From Rhodocyclaceae bacterium (GTDB lineage Bacteria > Pseudomonadota > Gammaproteobacteria > Burkholderiales > Rhodocyclaceae): DNA of 64,000 nt. The stretch is from NCBI GenBank assembly GCA_016704145.1, contig JADJAS010000007.1:434001-498000 (forward strand), in the 5' to 3' direction. Below are positions 27,519-36,959 of this stretch, one piece after another. The translations under genes and the position numbers were made by a program. The notes beneath the pieces are model-generated. The model searched no databases, was not told the DNA's origin, and saw only the letters and a program-made list of their open reading frames with translations. Within the stretch, counting starts at the first letter, position 1; every line of letters begins with the position of its first letter.

Positions 27519-27577
27519 CTACACTGTTGGTAATGTGCCTGCCACATTGGCACCGTTCACACAAGGAGGAGGAAAAA

Positions 27578-30112
27578 ATGAGAGCAAGAAGGACGGGAGT
27601 AAGCACCCGGCGCGCCATTCCCACATTAATTGCGGCGATCATGGCCGGCGGCGCCACATGCGCCCAGGCCCAGACCCCGGCCCTAGAGGAAGTCATTGTC
27701 ACGGCGCAGAAGCAGAGGGAGCGCTTACAGGATGTCCCGATTTCGATACAGTCGTTCGGCGCCCAGGCACTAGAGAACGCCAACGTCACGAGCTTCGCGG
27801 ACATGCGCACCCTGGCGCCCTCCGTTGAGATCAAATCCTATCCTGTCGCATCGGAAGACCTGCTGGTGCAGATCCGCGGCGTGCCAAGCCAGGCCATGAA
27901 CATCTTCACCGACCTGGCCACCCCGATTCACATCGATGGTGTCTATATCGCCCGTGGCAGCGGTCTGAACCTGACCGTCGCCGACCTTGATTCCGTCGAG
28001 ATTCTCAAGGGTCCTCAAGGCACGCTCTATGGGCGCAACGCCATCTCGGGCGCCGTCAACATGGTGACCAGCCGTCCGACCCAAGAGTTCGGGTTCAGCC
28101 AGAACCTGACCGTGGGCAACTACGGCAAGATGGTCACCAAGACCTCACTCAACGTGCCCGTGACCGAGACACTGGCCATGAAGCTGGCCTTCGTGCACGA
28201 TCAGCGCGACGGCTTCATATCCGACAGCAATGGCGGCAGCCGCGACTGGGGCGACAGGAAGGCCGATGCAGGGCGTTTCGATGTGCGCTGGAAACCGAGC
28301 AGCAGGGTCACCGTCGATTACGGCTACGACACCGCCAGGACCCGCTACACCTCGTCGGTTAACCAATGCCTAAACCAGCTGAACTCCCTGGAACCGTTCG
28401 CACCAACGGCCCTCGCCTACACGGCCGATCCGTGGCTATGCACCGGCAAGCGGCTCGACTCGCTACCCATGCCGAACAATGCGAATGTTCGGATGAGTCC
28501 GGAAAGCACGGTCCGCAATTCCGGACACAACCTGACCATCAACGTTGCCCTCAGCGACGATACGACGCTTCGGTCGATCACCGGGTACCGCACGTTGCGC
28601 GATACTCATTACTGGGGTGTGCTGACGGGCGACTACACGACCATGGCCGACGCCAATATCAACTTTCCGGGCAATGTTTATGTACCCAACGGCCTTGGCG
28701 GCGTCATCGGTCCCATCTCCGCGGCCGGCCTGGTCATGCCGGCCAAGTCGCATAAAATCAACGACGATTACTGGTCGCAGGAATTCGTGCTGTTGGGCAA
28801 GCTCGGGCCGTCGCTCAAGTACACCGCTGGTGTTTACTACTTCAAGGAAGACGGCAAGCAAACCGAAGCACCGGGATCGGGTTTGATGGTCAACCTGGCT
28901 GGTGCCGGCGTGTTGCCGGGCGGCCAGTCGCCGATGGAACTGATCTCGGTATTCCAGGGCGAACAGGCCAAGGCCGACAACAGGTCGTGGGCGATATTCG
29001 GGCAGGCAACCTGGACGCCGGGCATTCTGGACAACAAGCTGGATATCACCGCCGGCTTGCGCTACACCAAGGACAAGCGGGACGCCTCCGTCTATTATGG
29101 CGGCAACGATACCTATCTCAGCGTGCCTTACGGCATGGCGCCAGGGGCGCTGGCCAATTTCGCCGTGACTTCGGCGATGCCGCCCGGATTGCTGATGTTG
29201 CCCGGCGGGCCGCTCATCGGCGCCCCGGGCCAGCCAGTATCCGGCTCGGTTACATCGTCGAAGACCACGCCCAGCCTGACGGTGCAATACCATGTCTATC
29301 CGGACGTGCAGACCTACGCCAAGGTGGCGCGCGGCTATCGCTCGGGTGGCTTCAATGACCAATCTGCCAACGGCGTGAACTTCGCCAAAGGCTACAAGCC
29401 CGAGACCATGACTTCTGTCGAACTCGGGATGAAGGGAGACTTTCTCGATAAGCGGCTGCGCACCAACCTGGCAGTCTTCCGCAGCAAGTACAACGACCAG
29501 CAGGTCAATGTCTCGGGTGATCAGCTACGGGTATACGAGATGCTGAATGCCGGCAAGTCCACCTACAAGGGCTACGAGCTTGACCTCGCGGCGGCAGTAA
29601 CCTCGGCATTGCGCCTCGGCCTGAACTTCACGCATGTCACGTTCGACTACGACAAGATCGTCGATCAGGGCGTCGATGTCACACGCTTCTATCACATGCT
29701 GCCGGCCAAGAACACCTACGCTGCCACGCTGGATTACGCCTTCGGCAACGTCGGTCCGGGCCGACTCAACTGGCACTTGGACTACGCCCACGTCGACAAG
29801 ACCTATACCAATACCGCTGATCTATACACCATCAGCGGCGGAACGGCGACGCTACTGGCGCGGACCAATCCTGGCAGCCTGACGACCCCGTCCTATGGTG
29901 TCTGGAACACGCGGCTGGCGATGGTGGTGCCGATGGCCAAGATCGGCGGTGGCCGTGGGGACCTGACCGTTGGCCTGTGGGTGAAAAATGTTACCGACAA
30001 GAAGTACACGGCGTTCAACATCGATTACGGTAAGTACGGCACGCCATTCGGCATGGCTGCGGTATGGGGCGACCCGAAGACCTACGGCATGGATCTGACT
30101 TACCGGTACTAA
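27578..30112 (+). CDS. TonB-dependent outer-membrane receptor
   Basis: The 844-residue protein has a signal peptide (RAIPTLIAAIMAGGATCAQAQ), a plug domain starting EEVIVTAQKQRERLQDVPIS (the style common in receptors for pollutants and steroids) and a C-terminal barrel ending GMDLTYRY with the aromatic last residue needed for assembly. It would import the hydrophobic substrate of the adjacent enzymes across the outer membrane, energised by TonB. AAGGAGGAGG lies before the ATG at 27578; a longer in-frame reading from 27452 is unlikely. A strong terminator follows 55 bases after the stop. Confidence 0.92.
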   Translation: MRARRTGVSTRRAIPTLIAAIMAGGATCAQAQTPALEEVIVTAQKQRERLQDVPISIQSFGAQALENANVTSFADMRTLAPSVEIKSYPVASEDLLVQIRGVPSQAMNIFTDLATPIHIDGVYIARGSGLNLTVADLDSVEILKGPQGTLYGRNAISGAVNMVTSRPTQEFGFSQNLTVGNYGKMVTKTSLNVPVTETLAMKLAFVHDQRDGFISDSNGGSRDWGDRKADAGRFDVRWKPSSRVTVDYGYDTARTRYTSSVNQCLNQLNSLEPFAPTALAYTADPWLCTGKRLDSLPMPNNANVRMSPESTVRNSGHNLTINVALSDDTTLRSITGYRTLRDTHYWGVLTGDYTTMADANINFPGNVYVPNGLGGVIGPISAAGLVMPAKSHKINDDYWSQEFVLLGKLGPSLKYTAGVYYFKEDGKQTEAPGSGLMVNLAGAGVLPGGQSPMELISVFQGEQAKADNRSWAIFGQATWTPGILDNKLDITAGLRYTKDKRDASVYYGGNDTYLSVPYGMAPGALANFAVTSAMPPGLLMLPGGPLIGAPGQPVSGSVTSSKTTPSLTVQYHVYPDVQTYAKVARGYRSGGFNDQSANGVNFAKGYKPETMTSVELGMKGDFLDKRLRTNLAVFRSKYNDQQVNVSGDQLRVYEMLNAGKSTYKGYELDLAAAVTSALRLGLNFTHVTFDYDKIVDQGVDVTRFYHMLPAKNTYAATLDYAFGNVGPGRLNWHLDYAHVDKTYTNTADLYTISGGTATLLARTNPGSLTTPSYGVWNTRLAMVVPMAKIGGGRGDLTVGLWVKNVTDKKYTAFNIDYGKYGTPFGMAAVWGDPKTYGMDLTYRY

Positions 30113-30167
30113 CCTTCCCACGACGGTGGCTGTATCACCTCTTCTGCATGAAGCACCGTCGACCTGT

Positions 30168-30200
30168 GCCCGGCATGCGTTGCGTGCCGGGCTATTTTTT
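30168..30200 (+). terminator. Intrinsic terminator after the TonB receptor gene
   Basis: GCCCGGCA and TGCCGGGC form an 8-base-pair stem with a 9-base loop, followed by TATTTTTT. It separates the receptor from the TetR gene, which therefore needs its own promoter. Confidence 0.85.
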
Positions 30201-30289
30201 CCAATGCGCAAGAACCGGGCCAACCGGACGGTTCGTCGCAAGGCGATAGAATTTCCATCAAATAACCACGCAAGGCTCGAAACCGCGAA

Positions 30290-30991
30290 ATGAATCGCAA
30301 GAAGTCTTCATCGACCCATCGCCCGATCCCGGCCGCCGATCGTTCGAACGCAGCGATCCGGCGCAAGCCGGGCCGACCAGCCAGGATCTCGCGCGAACTG
30401 ATCATCGCGAAGTCATTGGCCATTCTCGCCACCGCTCCGGTGGAAGACTTCATGATCAAGACGGTCGCCCACGAACTGGGCACCGCATCGATGGCAATCT
30501 ATAACTACTTCGGCAGCCGAGAAGACCTGTTGGTAGCCGTGGCCGACGAGGTCTGCCTGATGTTCAAGGCACCCAAGCCCAGAAGCACCTGGCAGGAAAG
30601 CCTGCGTGCCTGGCTGGTGGCGCTTAAGAAGCACGCGGATCGGTACCCGTTCATGCCATCCATCATCGGCATCAACAGTCATACGTCGGTGGGCTGGCTC
30701 AAGATCACGGCGCCGGTGATGGTACTCATGCACGACCAGTTGGGTCTTCGGAACAAGCGACTCGCCTTGGCATCATCGTTGTTCGTCACCACCGCCGCAA
30801 CCATGATCCACGCGTTGCAGTTCTCGGCCAGCTATCGCAAACCCGATGTCTTCCCCAAGCTCGAGGAAATCGGACTTAACGAGCAGGAAAGTGAAGTCTT
30901 CAGACACGCGCCGCTGCTGAAGATCAAGGAAAAGGAATTGTTCGATGCCCTGTTCGAGCAATTGATCAGGGGAATCGATATCTTTCTCTGA
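30290..30991 (+). CDS. TetR-family transcriptional regulator
   Basis: A 233-residue regulator with a basic N-terminal extension and the TetR helix-turn-helix (IKTVAHELGTASMAIYNYFGSREDLL, residues about 55-80), followed by an all-helical ligand-binding domain. It probably represses the catabolic module until a substrate or CoA ester binds. Candidate operators are the related sites at 19530-19547 and 27492-27518; no such site was seen in front of its own start. Which ligand it senses cannot be read from the sequence. Confidence 0.87.
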   Translation: MNRKKSSSTHRPIPAADRSNAAIRRKPGRPARISRELIIAKSLAILATAPVEDFMIKTVAHELGTASMAIYNYFGSREDLLVAVADEVCLMFKAPKPRSTWQESLRAWLVALKKHADRYPFMPSIIGINSHTSVGWLKITAPVMVLMHDQLGLRNKRLALASSLFVTTAATMIHALQFSASYRKPDVFPKLEEIGLNEQESEVFRHAPLLKIKEKELFDALFEQLIRGIDIFL

Positions 30992-31015
30992 CGCCAGCCA
31001 AGCGAGCCGGCGTGT

Positions 31016-31031
31016 TGTCACGGCTGACTTT
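31016..31031 (+). repeat. Dispersed motif copy E, after the TetR gene
   Basis: TGTCACGGCTGACTTT, two changes from the core, preceded by GGCGTGT and followed by GATCG as at the folA start. It lies between the TetR gene and the VOC gene. Confidence 0.75.
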
Positions 31032-31084
31032 GATCGTTTCGGCCGACATCACACATGCTCCAACCACCCGACCGGGAGACATCG

Positions 31085-31507
31085 ATGCAAGCAGGCAAGG
31101 CCAAGTTCTCATTCACCAAGATCATTGTCGATGACCTCGACAGGCCAGCAACCTTCTACAAGGCTGCCTTCGGCATGCGCGAGATGGCACGCATCCAGGA
31201 TGCGCTGACACCCGAGCGCCCGATCGAAGAGATCATTCTGACGCTCGCCAACGACATGTCCAGCGAGCCGCCACTGGTACTCTTCAAGTTTCTCGGCGAA
31301 CCGGCGCCCAAGGCCAGCGACGTCATCCTCGGCTTCATGGTGCCCGATGTCGATGCCACGGTCGAGCGCGTTCGGAGCGCGGGCGGCAGGGTAGTACGCG
31401 CGCCAAAAGACCAGCCGGAGCATGGCGTCCGCGTGGCGTTCGCCACTGATTGCGATGGCCGCCTGCTGGAGATTGTCCAGATGCTCACCGTGCCGGCTGG
31501 TCATTGA
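31085..31507 (+). CDS. VOC (glyoxalase-like) superfamily protein
   Basis: This 140-residue protein has the paired beta-alpha-beta-beta-beta repeats of the vicinal-oxygen-chelate fold: KFSFTKIIVDDLDRPATFYK at the start and VILGFMVPDVDATVERVRSAGG in the second half, ending DCDGRLLEIVQ with a candidate metal-binding Glu. Members isomerise, cleave or epimerise diverse substrates, so no reaction can be assigned. The ATG at 31085 has GGGAG upstream. The SDR pseudogene follows 16 bases after it. Confidence 0.75.
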   Translation: MQAGKAKFSFTKIIVDDLDRPATFYKAAFGMREMARIQDALTPERPIEEIILTLANDMSSEPPLVLFKFLGEPAPKASDVILGFMVPDVDATVERVRSAGGRVVRAPKDQPEHGVRVAFATDCDGRLLEIVQMLTVPAGH

Positions 31508-31523
31508 TCGAATAGTGGCGAAT

Positions 31524-32314
31524 ATGTCCGAAATGCGCTTCGACGGCAAAGTTGCCGTGGTCACCGGCGCGGGTGGCGGCCTTGGCCGCGAATATGCATT
31601 ATTGCTGGCCAAGCGTGGCGCCAAGGTGCTGGTGAATGATCTGGGCAGCGACGGCGGCGGTCGGGGAGCCAATACTGCGATGGCTCAAGCCGTGGTCGAC
31701 GAAATACGCGCATTCGGCGGCATCACGCTTGCGAACGGCGATTCCGTGGCAACCACCGCCGGCGCGGACGCGATCGTCCAGCAGGCGCTCGATGCCTGGG
31801 GACGGATCGATATCCTGATCAACAACGCCGGCGTGGTCCGCGGCGGCAACCTCGCGACACTCACCGATGACGACTATGAGTTCGACATGGCAATCGCCTC
31901 CGGCGGCACCATGCGGGTCACGCGCGCGATCTGGCCAAGGCTGCTGGAACAGGATTACGGTCGTATCGTGAACGTCTCGTCCGGTTCGGTGTTCGGCATG
32001 GGCGCGGGCATCAGCTATCCGGCCACCAAGGCGGCAGTGATCGGCATCACGCGCGGTTTGGCTGTTGCGGCCCTGATGTCCGGCAAGAACATCAAATGCA
32101 ACGTGATCATGCCCATCGCATATAGCCGTCTATCGCGCTTTTCTCGGCGTCAATGACGGCTACCGAGGCGGCAAGGACGACAGTATCGAGGATGTGCGCG
32201 ACCACTGGCGCGAGGTTATGGATACCTCTGGCTTCCACATTCCACGCGTCGACATTCGAGTACCGCGACCCCGATCCGGAGGCCTGGGACAAGTTCAAGG
32301 CATTGATGAAGTAG
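31524..32314 (+). pseudogene. Short-chain dehydrogenase, broken by deletion and frameshifts
   Basis: The first frame encodes a good SDR N-terminal part (VTGAGGGLGREYALL, NNAGVVRGG, SSGSVFGMGAG, YPATKAAVIG) up to VIMPIAYSR, then stops at 32156. The expected next section of about 35-40 residues is missing. From about 32128 a second frame reads VYRAFLGVNDGYRGGKDD and on to MDTSGFHIPR, which resembles the end of such SDRs; from about 32255 a third frame gives FEYRDPDPEAWDKFKALMK and a stop at 32314. Two frame changes plus a probable deletion make it a pseudogene. It was likely a hydroxyacyl-CoA-type dehydrogenase. A motif copy lies ten bases after its end. Confidence 0.75.
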
Positions 32315-32323
32315 GCGGCGTCC

Positions 32324-32339
32324 TGCCACGGCTGACTTT
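32324..32339 (+). repeat. Dispersed motif copy F, after the SDR pseudogene
   Basis: TGCCACGGCTGACTTT, one change from the core, with flanks like those of copy D (preceded by GGCGTCC, followed by GGCGA and AACCGCGGCC). It sits between the decayed SDR and the convergent small-subunit gene. Confidence 0.8.
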
Positions 32340-32362
32340 GGCGAGCAACCGCGGCCGGCTGG

Positions 32363-32995
32363 TCAGCGATGGCCGCCGCCATGGCCATCGTTGGCCGTCG
32401 TCGCCCAGACCGGCATCACCGGCTGCCGGCCGATCATCTGTTCGGGTGTGACACCGCCGACCATGTGCAGCGGCCCGGGGAAGCCCATCAGCTTCCAGCC
32501 GGCGTAATCCCGGTTGCCGCCGTACTTGGGATCGGCGATGAAGCCGAGCAGCGCGTGGAAGCGGATGGTGGCGAAGAAATCCTGCGCGCGCGCCATCTGC
32601 GCGGTCCAGCCAGTCAGGGTGCCCTGCTCCATCGCCGTCAGCACGCGCTGGCGCCACGCACCGTCGAGGTCGGCGAAGGCGTGGCCGTGCGCATCGACGC
32701 ACAGGGCATCGATGGCGGCCAGCGCCTCCCGATAGAGCGGCAGCGCCTGGGCATCCTCGGCCGCCAGCGCCTTGTCGATGAAGTTGGCGCAGCCGGCCTC
32801 GGCGGCACCGGGGTCACGGTCGGTCGGGATGATTTCGGCGCAAATGGCCTCGACGCAGCGCCATTCGGCGCGAGCGAGGCTGGCCGGTTCCGTGCCGCGC
32901 GCGGCGGCCAGCGCCGTCAGTGGCCGCGGCAGTTGCATGGCCACTAGGCAGACGCCGAGGGTCCTGACGAAGTCGCGGCGGGCGGGTTGGTCCAT
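32363..32995 (-). CDS. Gluconate 2-dehydrogenase subunit 3 family protein
   Basis: The 210-residue protein has a Tat-like N-terminus (ARRDFVRTLGVCLVAMQLP) and the small-subunit fold of membrane-bound sugar/alcohol dehydrogenases (AICAEIIPTDRDPGAAEAG, FFATIRFHALLGFIADPKYGGN, GWKLMGFPGP). It normally pairs with a GMC flavoprotein and a cytochrome c and helps export or fold the complex. The flavoprotein gene lies immediately upstream on the same strand, with three bases between them; no cytochrome subunit gene is present, so the electron acceptor must be encoded elsewhere. Confidence 0.85.
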   Translation of the reverse strand: MDQPARRDFVRTLGVCLVAMQLPRPLTALAAARGTEPASLARAEWRCVEAICAEIIPTDRDPGAAEAGCANFIDKALAAEDAQALPLYREALAAIDALCVDAHGHAFADLDGAWRQRVLTAMEQGTLTGWTAQMARAQDFFATIRFHALLGFIADPKYGGNRDYAGWKLMGFPGPLHMVGGVTPEQMIGRQPVMPVWATTANDGHGGGHR

Positions 32996-32998
32996 GGT

Positions 32999-34615
32999 TT
33001 ACCTCAGATTGAGACGCCGCGCCTCGCGCGCAAAATGGTCGGCGACGCGATAGGCGTTGGCCACGATGGTCAGCGTCGGGTTGTAACCACCGGAGGTGGG
33101 AAAGCAACCGCCATCGACCACCCACAAGTTGTCCACCTCGTGGCTGCGGCACCAGCGGTCGAGCACGGACTTCTCCGGATCGGCGCCCATGCGGCAGGTA
33201 CCCATGAAATGCCCGGTGCTCCCTTGCGTCATATCCACCACCCAGCTCCGCTCGGCGCCCGCCGCCGCCGCGATCTCGGTCATCTTGCGCTCGTAGTAGG
33301 CTTTCAGCTTGAGGTCGTTGGCGTGATGGGCATGGGTGATGCGCCACACCGGCAGGCCGGATGCGTCCGTGTGGGTCGGGTCGAGATCGACGCGGTTGCC
33401 ATGCACCGGCAGGTCTTCGCCGATGCCGATCAGGGCGTGCACCCGATTGAACTGGCGCAGATAGTCCTTCAATGCCGCGCCCCAAAGCCCGCCGGCGCTG
33501 GTGGCATAAACGATGGGCGTGGCGGGGTAGGCCTCGGTGACGACGGCGCCGCGCACGAAGCCGCGGGCCGGATCGCTGGCGTGGAGGTCGTCGATGGCTT
33601 GTCCGGAAATGGGCCCCAGCCAGCCGCGGGTCACCGTTTCGTGCAGGTAATAGACGGCCGGCAGCACGTGGTACATCAGGTTGCGCCCGACCAGGCCGCT
33701 ACCATTGGCGAGACCATCGCGAAAGCGGCCGGAGCGCGACATCAACAGCAGATGCGCCGAGCCCAGGCTGCCGCCGGCCAGCACGAACTGGCGGGCACGC
33801 ACCTCGTGCTGGTCGCCCCTGGCGTCGAGATAGCGCGCCGCCCGGATGCGGCCCGTGTCGTCGATGGCCAGTTCGTGGACCAGGCTTTGCGGGCGCAGGT
33901 CGAGCCGACCGGTCGCCAGTGCGCGCGGCAGCCCCACGGAAATCGGCGAGGCCTTGGCGTCCACCGGACAGCCGAACATGACGCACATGCCACTGTTGGT
34001 GCAGCCAGCACGGTTCCGGTAGGGCCGACTGTTGACGGCGATCGGAATCGGGAAAGGCGCGTAACCGAGCTTGCGCACGGCGCGATCGAACACCTGGCTG
34101 CCGCTGCGCGGCGGATGGGGCGGATTCGGATAGCGCCGGCCGGGCCGCGGCGCGTTGTGCACCGCGCCGCCCGCCACGCCATAAGCCGCTTCCGCCTTGT
34201 CGTACCAGGGTGCCATTTCGGCGGCGTCGACCGGCCAGTCGGCCAGGCTGGCGCCTGCGATCGGTCCGTCCTGGCTCAATGCCCTGAACTCGTCCGGCCG
34301 GAGGCGCCACGACATGGCGCCCCAATGCACGTTGCTGCCGCCGACGCATTGCCCGATCATGGAGAAGCGGCGCGGCTGCGCGGTCTCCGTTTCGTCCCGG
34401 CGCAGGGTTTCCCTCAGTTTCGGCGCGAAGCCGGTACCGCGAATGACGTTCGAAAGTTCGTCGTGGCCCATAAAGTCGGCGTGACCCAGGCGCGGCCCGC
34501 GTTCCAGGGCCACCACCGACATGCCGGCACGGGTGAGTTCGTCGATCATGACGCCGCCGCCGGCGCCGGTGCCGACGACGCAGACGTCGAAAACTTGCCG
34601 GCGGCGCGGCGCCAT
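32999..34615 (-). CDS. GMC-family FAD oxidoreductase
   Basis: This 538-residue flavoprotein has the FAD-binding motif VVGTGAGGGVMIDELTRAG at the N-terminus and the C-terminal GMC part with HFMGTCRMGADPEKSVLD and VVDGGCFPTSGGYNPTLTI. It matches the large subunit of gluconate 2-dehydrogenase-like enzymes, which oxidise an alcohol or sugar in the periplasm. No signal peptide is seen; the Tat-like small subunit probably carries it out. With the aldo/keto reductase and the PLP dehydratase upstream in the same operon, a deoxy-sugar or polyol substrate is possible, but this is inference. Confidence 0.88.
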   Translation of the reverse strand: MAPRRRQVFDVCVVGTGAGGGVMIDELTRAGMSVVALERGPRLGHADFMGHDELSNVIRGTGFAPKLRETLRRDETETAQPRRFSMIGQCVGGSNVHWGAMSWRLRPDEFRALSQDGPIAGASLADWPVDAAEMAPWYDKAEAAYGVAGGAVHNAPRPGRRYPNPPHPPRSGSQVFDRAVRKLGYAPFPIPIAVNSRPYRNRAGCTNSGMCVMFGCPVDAKASPISVGLPRALATGRLDLRPQSLVHELAIDDTGRIRAARYLDARGDQHEVRARQFVLAGGSLGSAHLLLMSRSGRFRDGLANGSGLVGRNLMYHVLPAVYYLHETVTRGWLGPISGQAIDDLHASDPARGFVRGAVVTEAYPATPIVYATSAGGLWGAALKDYLRQFNRVHALIGIGEDLPVHGNRVDLDPTHTDASGLPVWRITHAHHANDLKLKAYYERKMTEIAAAAGAERSWVVDMTQGSTGHFMGTCRMGADPEKSVLDRWCRSHEVDNLWVVDGGCFPTSGGYNPTLTIVANAYRVADHFAREARRLNLR

Positions 34616-34616
34616 C

Positions 34617-35591
34617 TCAAGCCTCCTTCAGCTGACGCAATTCTTCAGGCGACAGGCGTATCGAGCAGGCGGCGATGCTTTCGCGCAACTGCCCCACCGA
34701 ACTGTAACCGACGATGGGAATGGTCGGCAGCGGCTGCGAGGTCAGGTAGGCCAGCACGATGTCGTTGACCGAGGCGCCACGGCGGGCCGCGATCGTCTTC
34801 AGCGCCGCGACCTTGCCCAGGTTGCGCTCGTGATAATAGAGGGCGGCGACATCGGGGCCGATGGCTTCCTTGGCGAGGCCCGCCGCCAATTTGCTGAAGA
34901 TGCCGCGGCTCTGGCCGGAGTAGGGAATCATCGTCATGCCGGCCTGGTGCAGTTCCCGGTAGCCATCCTCGTAATAGCCGCCGGGTGCGTAAGTCATCAT
35001 GGCGGTTCGGTCGGGCTCGGCCAGTCCCCACATCGGCTGGCAGGCGACGAAGCCCGTGTGTCCCTGGCTGGCGGCATACTGCCGCGCTTCCCGGATGCGG
35101 GCCACGCTCCAGTTGGAGCAGCCGAAGTGGCGGATGCGGCCGGCCCGCTGGTGGCCGATCAGCGCATCGACAATCTCCTTGACCGGCCGCGCCGGATCAT
35201 CGCGGTGAAGCCAGTAGAGATCGATGCAGTCCAGGCCGAGCAGTTCCAGGCTGCCGGACAGGTCGGCATCCAGAAAAGCCGGCGTGACCCGCAAGGCGAA
35301 ATCACCCTTGCGGTAGTCGAACTCGCAGCCCTTGGTCGCGATCACATAATCGTCGCGTGGCCGCTCCTTCAGCAACGCGCCGAGCGTCCGCTCGCTGGCG
35401 GCATTCGGGATGCCGGGAATCCAGTCACCATACGAGTGGGCGGTATCGATGAAGTTGCCGCCGGCCGCGAAATAGGCATCGAGAATCTCCCGCGCCTTGT
35501 CCACGGGCTGCGCGGTGCCGAACATGTTGGTACCCAGGCAAAGCTGGCTGACGCTCAGATCGGTTCCGGCAATGGAAAGCTTGGCTAGCAT
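34617..35591 (-). CDS. Aldo/keto reductase
   Basis: A 324-residue (beta/alpha)8 oxidoreductase. It shows NFIDTAHSYGD with the catalytic Asp and Tyr, VIATKGCEFD with the Lys, and LDCIDLYWLHRDDP with the His; a cofactor-binding segment IPIVGYSSVGQLRES lies near the end. The family reduces or oxidises carbonyl/alcohol groups with NADPH. The ATG at 35591 has GAGGAG nine bases upstream, which decides against the longer reading from 35615. It ends one base before the GMC gene begins, so the two are coupled. Confidence 0.9.
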   Translation of the reverse strand: MLAKLSIAGTDLSVSQLCLGTNMFGTAQPVDKAREILDAYFAAGGNFIDTAHSYGDWIPGIPNAASERTLGALLKERPRDDYVIATKGCEFDYRKGDFALRVTPAFLDADLSGSLELLGLDCIDLYWLHRDDPARPVKEIVDALIGHQRAGRIRHFGCSNWSVARIREARQYAASQGHTGFVACQPMWGLAEPDRTAMMTYAPGGYYEDGYRELHQAGMTMIPYSGQSRGIFSKLAAGLAKEAIGPDVAALYYHERNLGKVAALKTIAARRGASVNDIVLAYLTSQPLPTIPIVGYSSVGQLRESIAACSIRLSPEELRQLKEA

Positions 35592-35611
35592 GGCAAACTC
35601 CTCTCGGCACT

Positions 35612-36832
35612 TCACTTGCCGCGTCGTTGGGCGATGAACTCGTCGAGCACCTGATAGAGGTACTGGCAGTCCTCAATGGTCATGGTCGGATGACAGGGTA
35701 GCATCAAGCCGTGGCGCATTACTTGGTCGGCGTTGGGACAGCCCTCCGGGTCAACGCGGAAGTTCACGCCCTTCATCATCGGCTGCCGCGCGGCATGCCC
35801 GGAGAAGATCACCCGCGTGAAGATGCCGGCGTCCTCCAGGAAGATCTGCAGTTCGCGCCGGCTCCAGCCCAGTTCCGGCCGCAGCATGACCGGATAGCAG
35901 ATCCAGGTGGTGAACACGTCGTCGTGCACACGGGCCTTGATGAACACGTCCGAATGCTTTTCCATGTACTGGCTGTGCAGGCTGAAGCGTTCCTGGCGCA
36001 GGCGGGTGAACTCGTCGAGCTTGTTGATCTGCTCGTGGCCGAAAGCGGCCCCCGCCTCGTTGGGAATGAAGCCGTAGGCGATCTCCTCGAAGATGAACAT
36101 TCCGTCATACTCGATGTCGTCGATGTTCTCCAGGAAGCGGCCATCGCTGTCGCCCTTCCGGGTGCCGTGCATGAACTTCTCGGAAGAACGGCCCCAGTTG
36201 CGCAGCATCAGCGCGCGATCCCACAGCTTGTCGTCGTTGATCGCCACCAGGCCGCCGTTGCCCAGGCAGGTGATGATGTGGAAGATGGAAAAGCTGGTGA
36301 CGCTGATGTCGGCTCGCTCGCCGGCAGGGCGACCGCGATAGGTGCCGCCCAGCGTGTCGCAACTGTCCTCGATCAACTTCAGCCCGTGCTTGTCGGCGAT
36401 CGTCCGCAGCCGGTCCCAGTCGGGCATGCCGCCCACCAGGTTGGGAACCAGCATGGCGCGGGTCCTGGCGGTGATGTTGCGCTCGATCTTGTCGATGTCG
36501 ATCTGGTAGGTGTCGGGCTCCACGTCCACCAGCACGGGGACATGGCCATTGAGCACGATGCCGGAGATGTCGGTGCCGAAGGTCAGGGTTGGGGTGATGA
36601 TCTCGGAGCCGGGCGGCAGATCCAGCAGGCGGATGGCCATCAACAGGGCCGAACTGCCGGAATTCACCATCACACCATGCTGCTTGCCCAGCAGCTTGGC
36701 GCAACGAGTCTCGAAGGACTGCACGTTGAGCATGGGCACCATGCTGGTCTTCATCACGTTCACCACGGCATCGATCTCCTTCTGATCGAGCATGGCGCCC
36801 CCGTAACGAATCTCCCGTTTCGCAATCGTCAT
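35612..36832 (-). CDS. DegT-family PLP enzyme with His in place of the catalytic Lys
   Basis: This 406-residue protein has the fold-type-I aminotransferase pattern of the DegT/DnrJ/EryC1 family: NSGSSALLMAIRLL, the PLP-binding Asp156 in IEDSCDTLGG, and TSFSIFHIITCLGNGG. In the last motif the position of the Schiff-base Lys holds His185. A Lys-to-His change at this site is characteristic of NDP-sugar 3-dehydratases such as ColD and E1/RfbH. The [2Fe-2S] cysteines of E1 are not visible, so a ColD-like dehydratase is the better guess. The ATG at 36832 follows GGAGAGGGG. It heads the operon with the aldo/keto reductase and GMC genes. Confidence 0.82.
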   Translation of the reverse strand: MTIAKREIRYGGAMLDQKEIDAVVNVMKTSMVPMLNVQSFETRCAKLLGKQHGVMVNSGSSALLMAIRLLDLPPGSEIITPTLTFGTDISGIVLNGHVPVLVDVEPDTYQIDIDKIERNITARTRAMLVPNLVGGMPDWDRLRTIADKHGLKLIEDSCDTLGGTYRGRPAGERADISVTSFSIFHIITCLGNGGLVAINDDKLWDRALMLRNWGRSSEKFMHGTRKGDSDGRFLENIDDIEYDGMFIFEEIAYGFIPNEAGAAFGHEQINKLDEFTRLRQERFSLHSQYMEKHSDVFIKARVHDDVFTTWICYPVMLRPELGWSRRELQIFLEDAGIFTRVIFSGHAARQPMMKGVNFRVDPEGCPNADQVMRHGLMLPCHPTMTIEDCQYLYQVLDEFIAQRRGK

Positions 36833-36959
36833 TGCCGCCCCCTCTCCTGTTTGCGTTGATGGTCGCGACGACCGGCGCGCCGCACGGGCCAATTATGCTT
36901 GGCTCGATACCACGCACCGAGGCCGCAAAGCTGCAACAGGGGGACGGAATCGCTCAGCA

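Noticed and set aside
32150..32314. Stop codons in the SDR gene as possible recoding sites
   Set aside because: The frame changes (not just a TGA) and a part of the protein is missing, so it is a pseudogene, not a selenoprotein or programmed frameshift.
36100..36200. An Fe-S cluster in the DegT-type protein, as in E1/RfbH
   Set aside because: The downstream region has no Cys group like that of E1, so the Fe-S type was not called.
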